A stretch of DNA of 64,000 nt, taken from the NCBI GenBank assembly GCA_963664935.2, contig CAXXSE010000006.1, forward strand, positions 186,001-250,000, written 5' to 3'. The translations under genes and the position numbers were made by a program. The notes under the pieces are model-generated. The model ran no database searches and was not told the origin of the DNA. It saw only the letters and a program-made list of their open reading frames with translations. This DNA comes from G963664935 sp963664935. GTDB taxonomy: Bacteria; Pseudomonadota; Gammaproteobacteria; Methylococcales; G963664935. Of the stretch, positions 56,945 to 64,000 are shown one piece after another (position 1 is the stretch's first letter; every line of letters starts with the position of its first letter).

Positions 56945-57151
56945 ATGTCCAAATTGGATATCTACTTGGATGGGAGTTGGGAAAAATTTGAGCAGTGGAT
57001 CAGAAATACTATAGGATCTGATTTTCGCTGGCGCGTAAGGCCTATGGACAAACGGGCTAACCGCCAAATGATTGCCGAACTCGTACAAAACGACATAAAA
57101 CAGAACCATGGGGCTTTCCCTAATTGCAATTCATTTATCGAACGAAAATGA
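56945..57151 (+). CDS. Possible small protein, unknown
   Basis: 68 codons from ATG 56945 with coding-like composition (KLDIYLDGSWEKFEQWIRNT) but no clear ribosome site. No family recognised. It could be a remnant. It lies ahead of the methyltransferase-phosphatidyltransferase pair. Confidence 0.3.
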   Translation: MSKLDIYLDGSWEKFEQWIRNTIGSDFRWRVRPMDKRANRQMIAELVQNDIKQNHGAFPNCNSFIERK

Positions 57152-57168
57152 CAGGAGACTCGAAAGAA

Positions 57169-57321
57169 ATGTCTGAGATCAAGATTACTTTCGCCAGGTG
57201 CGGAAACGGATTCGGTATCTCGAAGACGGATCTACGCGAGGCGGAAAAGTTGTTTGGCCGAACCCGTTCCCTGGCCAGCCGCTCTTTGACGGTCATTGAA
57301 CCGGTGGCCACCCTTGCCTGA
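57169..57321 (+). CDS. Possible small protein upstream of the methyltransferase
   Basis: 50 codons from ATG 57169, preceded at 57150-57154 by AGGAG (spacing rather long). The product begins SEIKITFARCGNGFGISKTD and overlaps the start of the methyltransferase frame by 26 bp, suggesting translational coupling. No family recognised. Confidence 0.4.
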   Translation: MSEIKITFARCGNGFGISKTDLREAEKLFGRTRSLASRSLTVIEPVATLA

Positions 57322-58219
57322 GATCGATCGCGCGTCAGTCAACCGATATTGGGAGAACGCCAAGGCCTCGATTCTTGGGCCCTACATGATGGAGGGCTTG
57401 GGCTTTCCGGAGAGTGCGGGCGATTTTCGTTTTCAGGCAGAATCCCGGATCGTTCGTCGCTTGCTTCGAGGCGTAGAGCACAGTGGCACAGTTCTCGATC
57501 TCGGCAGTGGTGTTGGCTACTGGACCGAGGAGTTCGCTCGCAGTTTCTCACAAGTGGTCACAGTCGAAGGCAGCGGTGGACTCTACCTAGCGCTAAAAAA
57601 ACGATGCGCATCATATTCTAACGTCCGAGCCATACACGGCAATGTACTGTCGTTCGTGCCCGAAGGTCACTATAGCCTGGTGTTCCTCGGCGGGCTGCTC
57701 ATGTACCTCAACGAAAATGATGTGATCTCCCTGTTGCAAAAGTTGATTCCGTGTCTCGGGCCGAATGGGATCATCCTGTGCCGCGAGTCCACGGTTCGGG
57801 GCGAGACTGTGACGCGCACTGGCGACTATCCCGTCATTTATCGTTCTGTGCCAGACTACAAACGCATTTTCAAACAATGCGGATTGACACTCAAGCATGC
57901 TGAAAGAAATGAGCCCTATGTTTTGCTGGAGATCGGATGTGAACTGATCGAGAAATGGAAGCAAGCCGTCCCGGAATCTCTGCAGGCGCTCCAACTCGTG
58001 GGTCGCTTGTGCTATTGGGGTATGCGTTTTGGAGGCTCGGTTATCAAGAGTCTCCTCAAGGTCCTCGGGATCTCGTTTCCAAGCCTGGAGAATTATTTCT
58101 TTGTGCTCGGAACCGGACCGAATCTTAATGAGCAATCTGTCGCTGCGTTAAATAACCTATTGGCCTCAGAGAAAAATACCATTTCTGTCAATAAAGCAGA
58201 GTCAGAGCAAAGCGCATGA
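57296..58219 (+). CDS. SAM-dependent methyltransferase, lipid-related by context
   Basis: 307 residues from TTG 57296 (an internal start cannot be excluded). Motif I is TVLDLGSGVGYWTEEFA near residue 66, the acidic residue after beta 2 is in VVTVEGSGGLYLALKK, and LVFLGGLLMYLNENDVISLL and GIILCRESTVRGET follow. This is a Methyltransf_11/25-like enzyme. The C-terminal 80 residues contain a hydrophobic amphipathic stretch (LVGRLCYWGMRFGGSVIKSL) that could touch membranes. Its stop overlaps the start of the CDP-alcohol phosphatidyltransferase (ATGA at 58216-58219). The two therefore probably modify the same lipid, for example by methylating a phospholipid headgroup; that is inference. Confidence 0.78.
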   Translation: MNRWPPLPEIDRASVNRYWENAKASILGPYMMEGLGFPESAGDFRFQAESRIVRRLLRGVEHSGTVLDLGSGVGYWTEEFARSFSQVVTVEGSGGLYLALKKRCASYSNVRAIHGNVLSFVPEGHYSLVFLGGLLMYLNENDVISLLQKLIPCLGPNGIILCRESTVRGETVTRTGDYPVIYRSVPDYKRIFKQCGLTLKHAERNEPYVLLEIGCELIEKWKQAVPESLQALQLVGRLCYWGMRFGGSVIKSLLKVLGISFPSLENYFFVLGTGPNLNEQSVAALNNLLASEKNTISVNKAESEQSA

Positions 58220-58881
58220 CAGTAGAAGAAACCATAAAGAAATCACGGACGACACCACCGACAATACTTTCCTTCGCCAAAGACTTACCAAACCTCTGCT
58301 CATTGACGGGACTGTTTTCTGCGATACTAGCAATCTACTTCTCTATTCTAGGTGTTTATCCAGCCGCCATGATCGGGCTGATTTGGGCCGTATTCTTTGA
58401 CTGGAGCGATGGTATTCTTGCCCGACGTATGAAAGTCCGGACTGAAAAGCAGCAGATGTTCGGTGGGCAACTCGACTCACTGATCGATATTGTCAGCTTT
58501 GGTATCTGCCCCGCGATCGTTTTATTGAGCTACGGTGATTTCAGCCCTTGGTTCGTTCCGGGTGCTTTTTGTATTGTGGCGGCGGGAGCGCTTCGATTAA
58601 GTTATTTCAATGTATTTGGTTTGGTCGGAGAATCAGCCTATCAAGGTTTGGCAATTGATAATAATGGTATTGTCCTGGCCCTGCTTTTTGTTTTTGATGG
58701 TCTTATCAGTTCATATGTTTTTGCCACGCTACTCTACATTGTCATACTGGCATTGGCGATTTTAAACGTGGCACCGATTAGAACCCGAAAACTTATCGGT
58801 GGTTGGTACTACGGAATTACTGTTTATACTTTCTCGTTGACTTTCATTTATGGCTGGCAGTTACTACATGCGACTGGGTGA
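58216..58881 (+). CDS. pssA: CDP-alcohol phosphatidyltransferase, phosphatidylserine-synthase-like
   Basis: 221-residue membrane enzyme with six or so hydrophobic segments (AAMIGLIWAVFF, FVPGAFCIVAAGAL, ILALAILNVAPI). The family signature starts DWSDGILARR near residue 75, and after a slightly long spacer continues as FGGQLDSLIDIVSFGICPA, supplying the conserved Asp residues that bind the metal and CDP-lipid. The LDSLxDxVSFGxxPA form is that of type II phosphatidylserine synthases. Related enzymes using other alcohols cannot be excluded. It is translationally coupled to the upstream methyltransferase and followed by a long repeat region. The gene symbol is tentative. Confidence 0.8.
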   Translation: MTVEETIKKSRTTPPTILSFAKDLPNLCSLTGLFSAILAIYFSILGVYPAAMIGLIWAVFFDWSDGILARRMKVRTEKQQMFGGQLDSLIDIVSFGICPAIVLLSYGDFSPWFVPGAFCIVAAGALRLSYFNVFGLVGESAYQGLAIDNNGIVLALLFVFDGLISSYVFATLLYIVILALAILNVAPIRTRKLIGGWYYGITVYTFSLTFIYGWQLLHATG

Positions 58882-59149
58882 CCCTCATACTTTTTACGCA
58901 ACTCATAGCAATGGTCTTCATCACTCCGTACTTGTATTCATTGATCGTTGGGGCAAGGCAATGGTTAAGGGAACTAAAGTGGACCCATGGGTCCACTTTA
59001 TGAATGTAAACGCTGTGATCTCAGAATTACCCGACAAGGTAAATAAGTGAATCCCATAACCCAGGGTTTTTGGCAAAAATATCCATGATGAAAACGATTT
59101 GGGTTACCCAAACTGGCATTCCCTACCCTTAATTGGTTTTGCTAACGTC

Positions 59150-59395
59150 TGTCCGCTTTTGGCCGAAAGCCGTCAGTGAACCTGATTTCCTGAACGTCCG
59201 CTTTAGAGTATTTCCAGCCGTTCGAATAGTTATCTTCAGTGATCGGTTTGGGTCGGTGACAAAGATCATTCGTCCAAAAATCGACAAACCAGTCAATATA
59301 AATATCATTAGATGATGATAACTGGGTTCTGAGAGTGGGCGGCATAAGCCGAAGGGAGCCATCCACCTTTGCAAGCTAAGTTCTTTACTTCCATC
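59150..59395. repeat. Dispersed repeat copy with empty MITE site
   Basis: Matches 55160-55552 apart from the MITE; the single AAGATCAT is at 59262-59269. The 58882-59149 stretch before it shows no gene I would support; two overlapping short frames there have no family resemblance. Confidence 0.8.
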
Positions 59396-59438
59396 ATCTT
59401 GCCGCCTTTCAGATGCTATCAATGTCTGTGTGTACGTA

Positions 59439-59661
59439 GTGAACAAGCGTCACCAGTTCTAGACCATGACATCGAATACCCCTAACAAACCTCCGCCATC
59501 TGCCCTATCTTTCAGAGTGATAACCAGGAATTTCCCGTCACCCCGGCCTGTTTAAAGTGAGGAGGCGCTATGGAAGGGAATAGCCGCGCTAGCAGATCAG
59601 TAAACCTTTGAAAATGATCGCGGCGGAAACGCGCAGCGCTGGGACAGCGCGGAGTCTACAT
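59439..59661. repeat. Dispersed ~230-bp repeat family, plus orientation
   Basis: Runs from GTGAACAAGCGTCACC to GCGCTGGGACAGCGCGGAG. Members with moderate divergence are at 59933-60161 (same orientation) and at 45673-45905 and 55561-55725 (inverse). A short piece is at about 19590. The differences between copies are scattered, so this is an older family than the IS copies. Confidence 0.75.
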
Positions 59662-59710
59662 AAACGGATTATAGCAAACCTTTCAAACCCCATTTCGAAT
59701 AATAGTATTA

Positions 59711-59811
59711 GGTTCGGCCAAGTTTTCCGTCAAACCTTGGGAGTTCGATCTTGGATGGCTGTATCTTCGTTTACTATCGGCCTTGGCTCTGGCTCGAGTC
59801 AAGAGGTTATC
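59711..59811 (+). pseudogene. Fragment of a fatty acid desaturase gene
   Basis: About 100 bp match the 3' part of the desaturase at 45489-45590 and translate in frame as GSAKFSVKPWEFDLGWLYLR followed by LLSALALARVKRLS. The matching text in the intact protein is GSAKFSIKPWEFDLGWLYIR. No histidine box remains. The fragment is bounded by repeats on both sides. Confidence 0.85.
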
Positions 59812-59813
59812 TC

Positions 59814-59894
59814 TGGTTCCCACGGTCCTCCGTGGGAATCCATACCGAGCCTGCAAATAACGCTTGCATTCCCACGCGGGAGCGTGGGAACGAG
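59814..59894. repeat. Double-hairpin repeat (TTCCCACG type)
   Basis: TTCCCACGGTCCTCCGTGGG and ATTCCCACGCGGGAGCGTGG each form a hairpin and are inverted relative to each other around a 29-bp centre. Repeats of this form occur in many bacterial genomes. It directly follows the desaturase fragment. Confidence 0.7.
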
Positions 59895-59932
59895 ATATGA
59901 ATAATTGAGTGGCTATCACAGTCCGAGTGAAC

Positions 59933-60161
59933 GTAGTGAACAAACATCACCGATAAACCAAGCAATGACATCGAATTGCCTAATCAACCCCCCGGCATCA
60001 AATCGATCTTACAGAATGGCGGACAAGGGTTGCCCGTTACCCAGGCCTGTTAAAAGTGGGGCGTCGCTATAGAAGGGAATAGCCGCGCTATTAGAGGAGA
60101 AAACCTTTGAAAAAGATCGCGGCGGAAACGCGCAGCGCTGGGACAGCGCGGAGTCTACAAA
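59933..60161. repeat. Dispersed ~230-bp repeat family, second plus-strand copy
   Basis: Includes GGACAAGGGTTGCCCGTTAC, ATAGCCGCGCTATTAGAGGA and GCGCTGGGACAGCGCGGAG in the same order as the 59439-59661 copy. It lies just downstream of the malate synthase stop (convergent). No gene. Confidence 0.75.
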
Positions 60162-60227
60162 AGCGGATTTATGCCCACTTTACCGCCCTACGGCTCCTAT
60201 TCTCGAACGGCCTCAGAGTTCAACTTT

Positions 60228-62408
60228 TCAACCATTTTTCTCCTCGCGCCGACGTGCGTAAAGAATAAACTCGGTATAACCATTGGGTTGCTTCAGACCC
60301 TTGAGGACTAAATCCATAGCGGCATGAAATGGAATACTGGCGCTTAAATCTTCCGCCATGGGCAGATAATTTGGGTCTCCCAAATTTTGCCGATCGACAA
60401 AAATCGCCATTTTTTTCATAGCTTGCCGCACTTGTTTTTTGGTTACAATGCCATGGTGCAACCAGTTAGTAATGTGCTGACTGGAAATTCGTAATGTCGC
60501 ACAATCCTCCATGAGCGCGATGTCGTTGATATCCGGAACCTTGGAGCAGCCGACACCTTGGCCAACCCAACGCGATACGTACCCAAGCACCCCTTGAGCA
60601 TTGTTTTCGAGTTCATGTTGAATTTCTTTTTCTGAAAGTTTCCGAGTGGGATCCATGACTGGAATCGTCAAAATATCGTCAACCATCCTGTTAGTTCGTT
60701 TGAGCAGGCCTTTTTGCCGATCGTGAACATCGAAAATGTGGTAATGCATGGCGTGTAGGGTTGCCGCCGTCGGCGATGGGACCCAAGCCGTATTAGCGCC
60801 TGCCTTGAGATGCTGGATCTTGGTTTCCATCATCGCCACCATCTCATCCGGCATCGCCCACATACCTTTACCAATTTGTGCGTGTCCCATGAGACCGCAG
60901 CTCAATCCGATATCCACATTCGAATCTTCGTAAGCCAACAGCCATGTGGCATTTTTTAACTCCGCTTTCGGCACTACCGGACCTGCTTCCATGTTGGTGT
61001 GAATATCATCTCCGGTCCGATCGAGGAAACCCGTGTTAATGAAGACGACACGATCACACGCTGCCTGGATACAAGCCTTTAGGTTGACGGAGGTTCGACG
61101 TTCTTCGTCCATAATCCCCATCTTTAGGGTGTTGCGCTCTAATCCCAAAGCAGTTTCAACCCGGGCAAACAGCTCATTGGCAAGCGCCACTTCATCCGGG
61201 CCGTGCATCTTTGGTTTGACGATATAAACAGAACCGCTTCGGCTGTTTCGATGCTTGCTGTTACCGAGCAGGTCGTGTTTGGCGCAAAGCGCGGTTACCA
61301 TGGCATCTAACATGGTTTCGGGAATTGGCTTGCCAAGCAATAGAACAGCATCGGTGTATAAGTGCATCCCTACGTTTCGAACCAACATCAAGCTCCGCCC
61401 GTGAACGGTCAGACGATCATTGTTTGGAGCGATATAATCGCGATCGGGTTCTAAGGTACGCTCAATAGTTTTATCGTCTTTGTGGATAGTTCGAACCAGA
61501 GCGCCTTGCATCAGTCCCAACCAGTTTCGGTACACCTTCACCTTATCTTCCGTATCAACCGACGCCACCGAATCCTCACAATCCATAATCGTAGTGATGG
61601 CCGATTCCATCTGGATATCATAGATGTTGGCGTGATCCCTTCGGCCGATAAAGAATCCATCGCCAAAGCAAATTGCCACGTGCAAATCGTTTTTACGAAG
61701 CAGGATTTCATCCGGCTTTTTCGCTTTACCCTTATAACCAACGAACCGTTCGGACCGCAACAAGGTGGTTTTCGTCCCGTCACCCATATGCACCACGCAT
61801 TGACCATCCTCAACATAATATCGAACCACGTTGTGATGACTATCCTTTTCCAGTTGAAAATGCCGGTCAAGAAAATCGCGGGCTTCTTTAATGACCCGCT
61901 CCCCACGAATTGGATTATATTTTTTTATTTTCCTGCAACCGTCCGATTCCGAGATAATGTCGGTAGCATAAAGCGCGTCGTACAGGCTGCCCCAACGCGC
62001 ATTGGCTGCATTCAGAACATAGCGGGCATTGTCCAGCGGCACAACCAATTGCGGTCCCGCGATTCCGGCAATTTCGGCGTCTACATTGCTCCTATTGACC
62101 TGGAAATCTTCGATTTCGGGGACAAGATAGCCAATTTCCTGTAAAAAGGTTTTGTATGCGGCGGCATCGTGGGGTTGCCCTTTGTTGGAAACATGCCACT
62201 CATCGATCTGTTTCTGTAAATTGTCCCGTACGGCCAACAATTTCACGTTCTCTGGCCCAAGATCACGAACGATGTCCGCCAATAACCCCCAAAAACCATC
62301 GGGGTCGACGCCCGTATCGGGGGCAATAGCATCTTTCACCAAATCATAAAGGGGTTTAGCAATTTCCAGCTCGCCGAGCTTGATGTAGTCAGTTCGATTA
62401 TTAAACAT
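60228..62408 (-). CDS. glcB: Malate synthase G
   Basis: 726 residues, the size of the G isoform. It condenses glyoxylate with acetyl-CoA to malate in the cytoplasm. Conserved parts include ARWGSLYDALYATDIIS, YIVKPKMHGPDEVALANELF and LKMGIMDEERRTSVNLKACI with the catalytic Arg and Glu region. VFINTGFLDRTGDDIHTNME, AGANTAWVPSPTAATLHAMH and the C-terminal VSRWVGQGVGCSKVPDINDI follow, then MEDCATLRISSQHITNWLHHG with the catalytic acidic residue. It is intact. With no isocitrate lyase in view, it may serve glycolate/glyoxylate use or a glyoxylate bypass encoded elsewhere. Confidence 0.97.
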   Translation of the reverse strand: MFNNRTDYIKLGELEIAKPLYDLVKDAIAPDTGVDPDGFWGLLADIVRDLGPENVKLLAVRDNLQKQIDEWHVSNKGQPHDAAAYKTFLQEIGYLVPEIEDFQVNRSNVDAEIAGIAGPQLVVPLDNARYVLNAANARWGSLYDALYATDIISESDGCRKIKKYNPIRGERVIKEARDFLDRHFQLEKDSHHNVVRYYVEDGQCVVHMGDGTKTTLLRSERFVGYKGKAKKPDEILLRKNDLHVAICFGDGFFIGRRDHANIYDIQMESAITTIMDCEDSVASVDTEDKVKVYRNWLGLMQGALVRTIHKDDKTIERTLEPDRDYIAPNNDRLTVHGRSLMLVRNVGMHLYTDAVLLLGKPIPETMLDAMVTALCAKHDLLGNSKHRNSRSGSVYIVKPKMHGPDEVALANELFARVETALGLERNTLKMGIMDEERRTSVNLKACIQAACDRVVFINTGFLDRTGDDIHTNMEAGPVVPKAELKNATWLLAYEDSNVDIGLSCGLMGHAQIGKGMWAMPDEMVAMMETKIQHLKAGANTAWVPSPTAATLHAMHYHIFDVHDRQKGLLKRTNRMVDDILTIPVMDPTRKLSEKEIQHELENNAQGVLGYVSRWVGQGVGCSKVPDINDIALMEDCATLRISSQHITNWLHHGIVTKKQVRQAMKKMAIFVDRQNLGDPNYLPMAEDLSASIPFHAAMDLVLKGLKQPNGYTEFILYARRREEKNG

Positions 62409-62447
62409 CTAAATTTATTATTTCTAATGGAAATAGTTTGATAACGG

Positions 62448-63122
62448 TTATTTGATGCTCAGTAGTTCAACGTCAAAGATCAGGGTTGCGCCAGAACCGA
62501 TTTTCGGACCCGCGCCCTGGTCTCCGTAGGCAAGATCAGAGGGTATTACAAAGCGGTATTTACTTCCGACACTCATAAGTTGCAGTCCCTCGGTCCAACC
62601 AGGGATAACTCCGTTTAGCGGGAAACTGGCCGGCTGCTTGCGCTTGTACGAGCTATCGAATTCAGTACCATTGATCAATGTGCCTTGGTAGTGAACGGTT
62701 ACCGTATCCGTGGCTTTCGGCTTAGCGCCCTCCGCTAGAGTGATAACTTCGTATTGTAATCCTGATTTGGTAACCGTTACCTCTTTACGTTTGGCGTTTT
62801 CAGTCCGGTATTTTTCCCCAATAGCTTTAGCGGAGCCCGACTGTTTACTTGTCATTTTTTCCCGGTAATTTTTAAGCGTCTGGGTAGCCTGTTCCATCGT
62901 AAGTAATGTTTCCGAGCCTTTGTGTTGCGCCTTAATTCCGGCCATCAGCGCATCGTAGTCCAAATTTTGGTAGGTCTTAATGACACGCTCACCAATCTTC
63001 ATCCCCAAACTATAACTCAGTTTGTCTTCCTCAGTTTTAAGTTTGATTTCATTCTCATAGAATGTGAAGCCGATCCCAGCAATGACAATAATTAATGCGG
63101 TTGCGGTTAGGGTTTTCTTCAT
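62448..63122 (-). CDS. FKBP-type peptidyl-prolyl cis-trans isomerase (FkpA/Mip-like)
   Basis: 224 residues. An N-terminal hydrophobic segment (LTATALIIVIAGIGFTF) serves as signal or anchor to the periplasm. Residues 30-115 are the helical dimerisation region of Mip/FkpA proteins (DKLSYSLGMKIGERVIKTYQ, ALMAGIKAQHKG). The FKBP domain from about 120 has VTVHYQGTLINGTEFDSSYK, FPLNGVIPGWTEGLQLMSVG, YRFVIPSDLAYGDQGAG and LIFDVELLSI. It acts as a folding catalyst and chaperone for envelope proteins. All active-site aromatics appear present. Monocistronic by spacing. Confidence 0.95.
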   Translation of the reverse strand: MKKTLTATALIIVIAGIGFTFYENEIKLKTEEDKLSYSLGMKIGERVIKTYQNLDYDALMAGIKAQHKGSETLLTMEQATQTLKNYREKMTSKQSGSAKAIGEKYRTENAKRKEVTVTKSGLQYEVITLAEGAKPKATDTVTVHYQGTLINGTEFDSSYKRKQPASFPLNGVIPGWTEGLQLMSVGSKYRFVIPSDLAYGDQGAGPKIGSGATLIFDVELLSIK

Positions 63123-63239
63123 CGATAAAGTTCCTCTTGATTAAAGTTAAAAATTGATACCATTATCCATATTTTCCTATGGTGCGTGAAACCCATATCG
63201 GTAATTTTCTAATTGTCTTGTAGCCAGGGGAGTAAACAA
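63123..63239. repeat. Possible degenerate MITE end
   Basis: GAAACCCATA and CCAGGGGAGTAAACAATTAC (63221-63240) resemble the right part of the 146-bp MITE at 55282-55427 (CGAAACCCATA and CCAGGGGACTAAACGGTTAC). No left end was identified. Confidence 0.4.
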
Positions 63240-64000
63240 TTACAGGAAAAAATCGGGTAGCGGCCTAACGCCCGCTTTAGTCAGGTATCGATCAAAATCA
63301 GTGATACCCTCATCCCGCAGTACATTTTCATCTACGAAAAAGTTGCCGGTGCACTCCCGGCTGTTTCTTGTAAGAATAATATGGGCTGCATCGGCGAGGA
63401 TCTCTGGTGTTCGTGTTTGATCGGAAATTTCCGATCCACCCAAAAGATTTCGTACCGCCGCGGTATTGATGACGGTTTTTGGCCATAGCGCGTTAAAGGC
63501 GATGCCATCGCCACGGAATTCCTCGGCCATGCCAAGAATACACATACTCATCCCGAATTTTGCCATAGTATAGGCGACATGAGGCGCAAACCATTTCGCC
63601 TCCATATTCAAGGGAGGGCTAAGGTTTAGTACGTGAGGGTTTTCGGCCTTTTTTAAATGGGGAACACAAAGTTTAGAGCATAGGAACGTACCCCGCGTAT
63701 TGATTTGATGCATCAGGTCGTAACGTTTCATTTCCGTCCCCGGAGTCCCTGTCAGGCTAATCGCGCTGGCATTATTGATGACAATATCGATGCCACCAAA
63801 CGTGTCTACAGTTTCATCGACTGCGGCTTGTACTTGATCCTCAAAGCGAATATCAACAATCAAGGGGAGCGCTTTGCCCCCACGCGATTCGATTTCCTCC
63901 GCAGCCGTATAGATGGTTCCAGGGAGCTTCGGGTGGGCTTTAGTCGTCTTGGCGGCAATGGCAATATTAGCGCCATCCTGTGCCGCGCGCAGAGCAATTG
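63240..64000 (-). CDS. Short-chain dehydrogenase, HSDL2-like, 5' end outside the window
   Basis: The frame is open to the right edge of the window, so only the last 253 or so residues are visible and the Gly-rich NAD(P) motif is mostly outside. Seen are ALRAAQDGANIAIAAKT, IDIVINNASAISLTGT (the NNAS motif), then NLSPPLNMEAKWFAPHVAYT and the catalytic YTMAK. NALWPKTVINTAAVRNLLGG follows. The SPPLN...Y-T-x-A-K-x-G-M-S-M pattern and ALWPKT are characteristic of HSDL2-type dehydrogenases, whose bacterial substrates are poorly known. Likely an oxidoreductase in lipid or isoprenoid metabolism. Confidence 0.88.
   Translation of the reverse strand, partial: IALRAAQDGANIAIAAKTTKAHPKLPGTIYTAAEEIESRGGKALPLIVDIRFEDQVQAAVDETVDTFGGIDIVINNASAISLTGTPGTEMKRYDLMHQINTRGTFLCSKLCVPHLKKAENPHVLNLSPPLNMEAKWFAPHVAYTMAKFGMSMCILGMAEEFRGDGIAFNALWPKTVINTAAVRNLLGGSEISDQTRTPEILADAAHIILTRNSRECTGNFFVDENVLRDEGITDFDRYLTKAGVRPLPDFFL

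Noticed and set aside
1..64000. Reassignment of TAA or TGA to a sense codon as the reason for the in-frame stops
   Set aside because: Many intact genes end properly at TAA (e.g. transposase copies 2 and 3, parA, cheR), and transposase copy 1 has TAA where sister copies have GAA. Local mutation is the simpler explanation.
1..64000. tRNA, rRNA or CRISPR loci
   Set aside because: No cloverleaf with a TTCGANTC-type arm, no ribosomal RNA signature and no regularly spaced repeats were seen.

Overview
The window suggests a gammaproteobacterium. The evidence is a fructokinase of the Mak type, malate synthase G, an L-aspartate oxidase, an RhlE-like helicase, a DcaP-like porin, a PEP-CTERM/XrtA regulatory trio (PrsK-PrsR-PrsT) and a proteobacterial chemotaxis operon. 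I cannot place it at genus level. The DNA carries many insertion sequences, miniature elements and dispersed intergenic repeats, and an unusually large share of its genes are broken. The lesions are in-frame stop codons, single-base slips in A tracts, a 4-bp duplication and IS insertions. This looks like a genome in active decay or lifestyle transition. Part of it, the A-tract indels, could instead be sequencing error or frameshift expression.

Layout. 1-4.4 kb: the end of an IS4-family element that has cut a surface protein made of PKD-type repeats, then a small secreted protein whose signal peptide is out of frame. 4.4-13.2 kb: fructokinase, two sugar/methyl transferases around an IS630 element and a MITE, a VapBC module with a broken toxin, then the AMMECR1-MEMO-nadB operon. 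13.4-15.2 kb: a complete IS4 copy with an 8-bp target duplication. 15.3-19.4 kb: cold-shock protein, RNA helicase, NYN-domain protein and a lipoprotein. 19.8-27.5 kb: prsT, prsR and prsK, all on the minus strand; prsT and prsK have internal stops, prsR reads into prsT, and a third IS4 copy has removed the 5' end of prsK.

28-42 kb holds a long minus-strand signalling operon. In transcription order it is CheY, CheA, CheW, an Aer-like receptor, CheW, a ParA-like ATPase, a STAS protein, CheR, CheD, CheB, a membrane MCP, a second STAS protein, a response-regulator/PP2C phosphatase and an anti-sigma-type ATPase; a secreted nuclease gene follows. It couples a chemosensory array to a ParA ATPase and a partner-switching module. 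CheA, CheB and the Aer-like receptor each carry a separate lesion.

42.6-49 kb: small envelope proteins, an L,D-transpeptidase, a fatty acid desaturase, a repeat-rich stretch with a candidate small RNA, and a porin. 48.3-54.8 kb: a signalling locus (periplasmic binding protein, sensor kinase, receiver-GGDEF-EAL protein, response regulator) in which three of the four genes are broken. 54.8-60.2 kb is mostly repeats, with a MITE and a palindrome-associated element. Both have identifiable empty sites elsewhere in the window. They surround a methyltransferase and phosphatidylserine-synthase-like pair. 60.2-64 kb: malate synthase G, an FKBP-type isomerase and a partial short-chain dehydrogenase.
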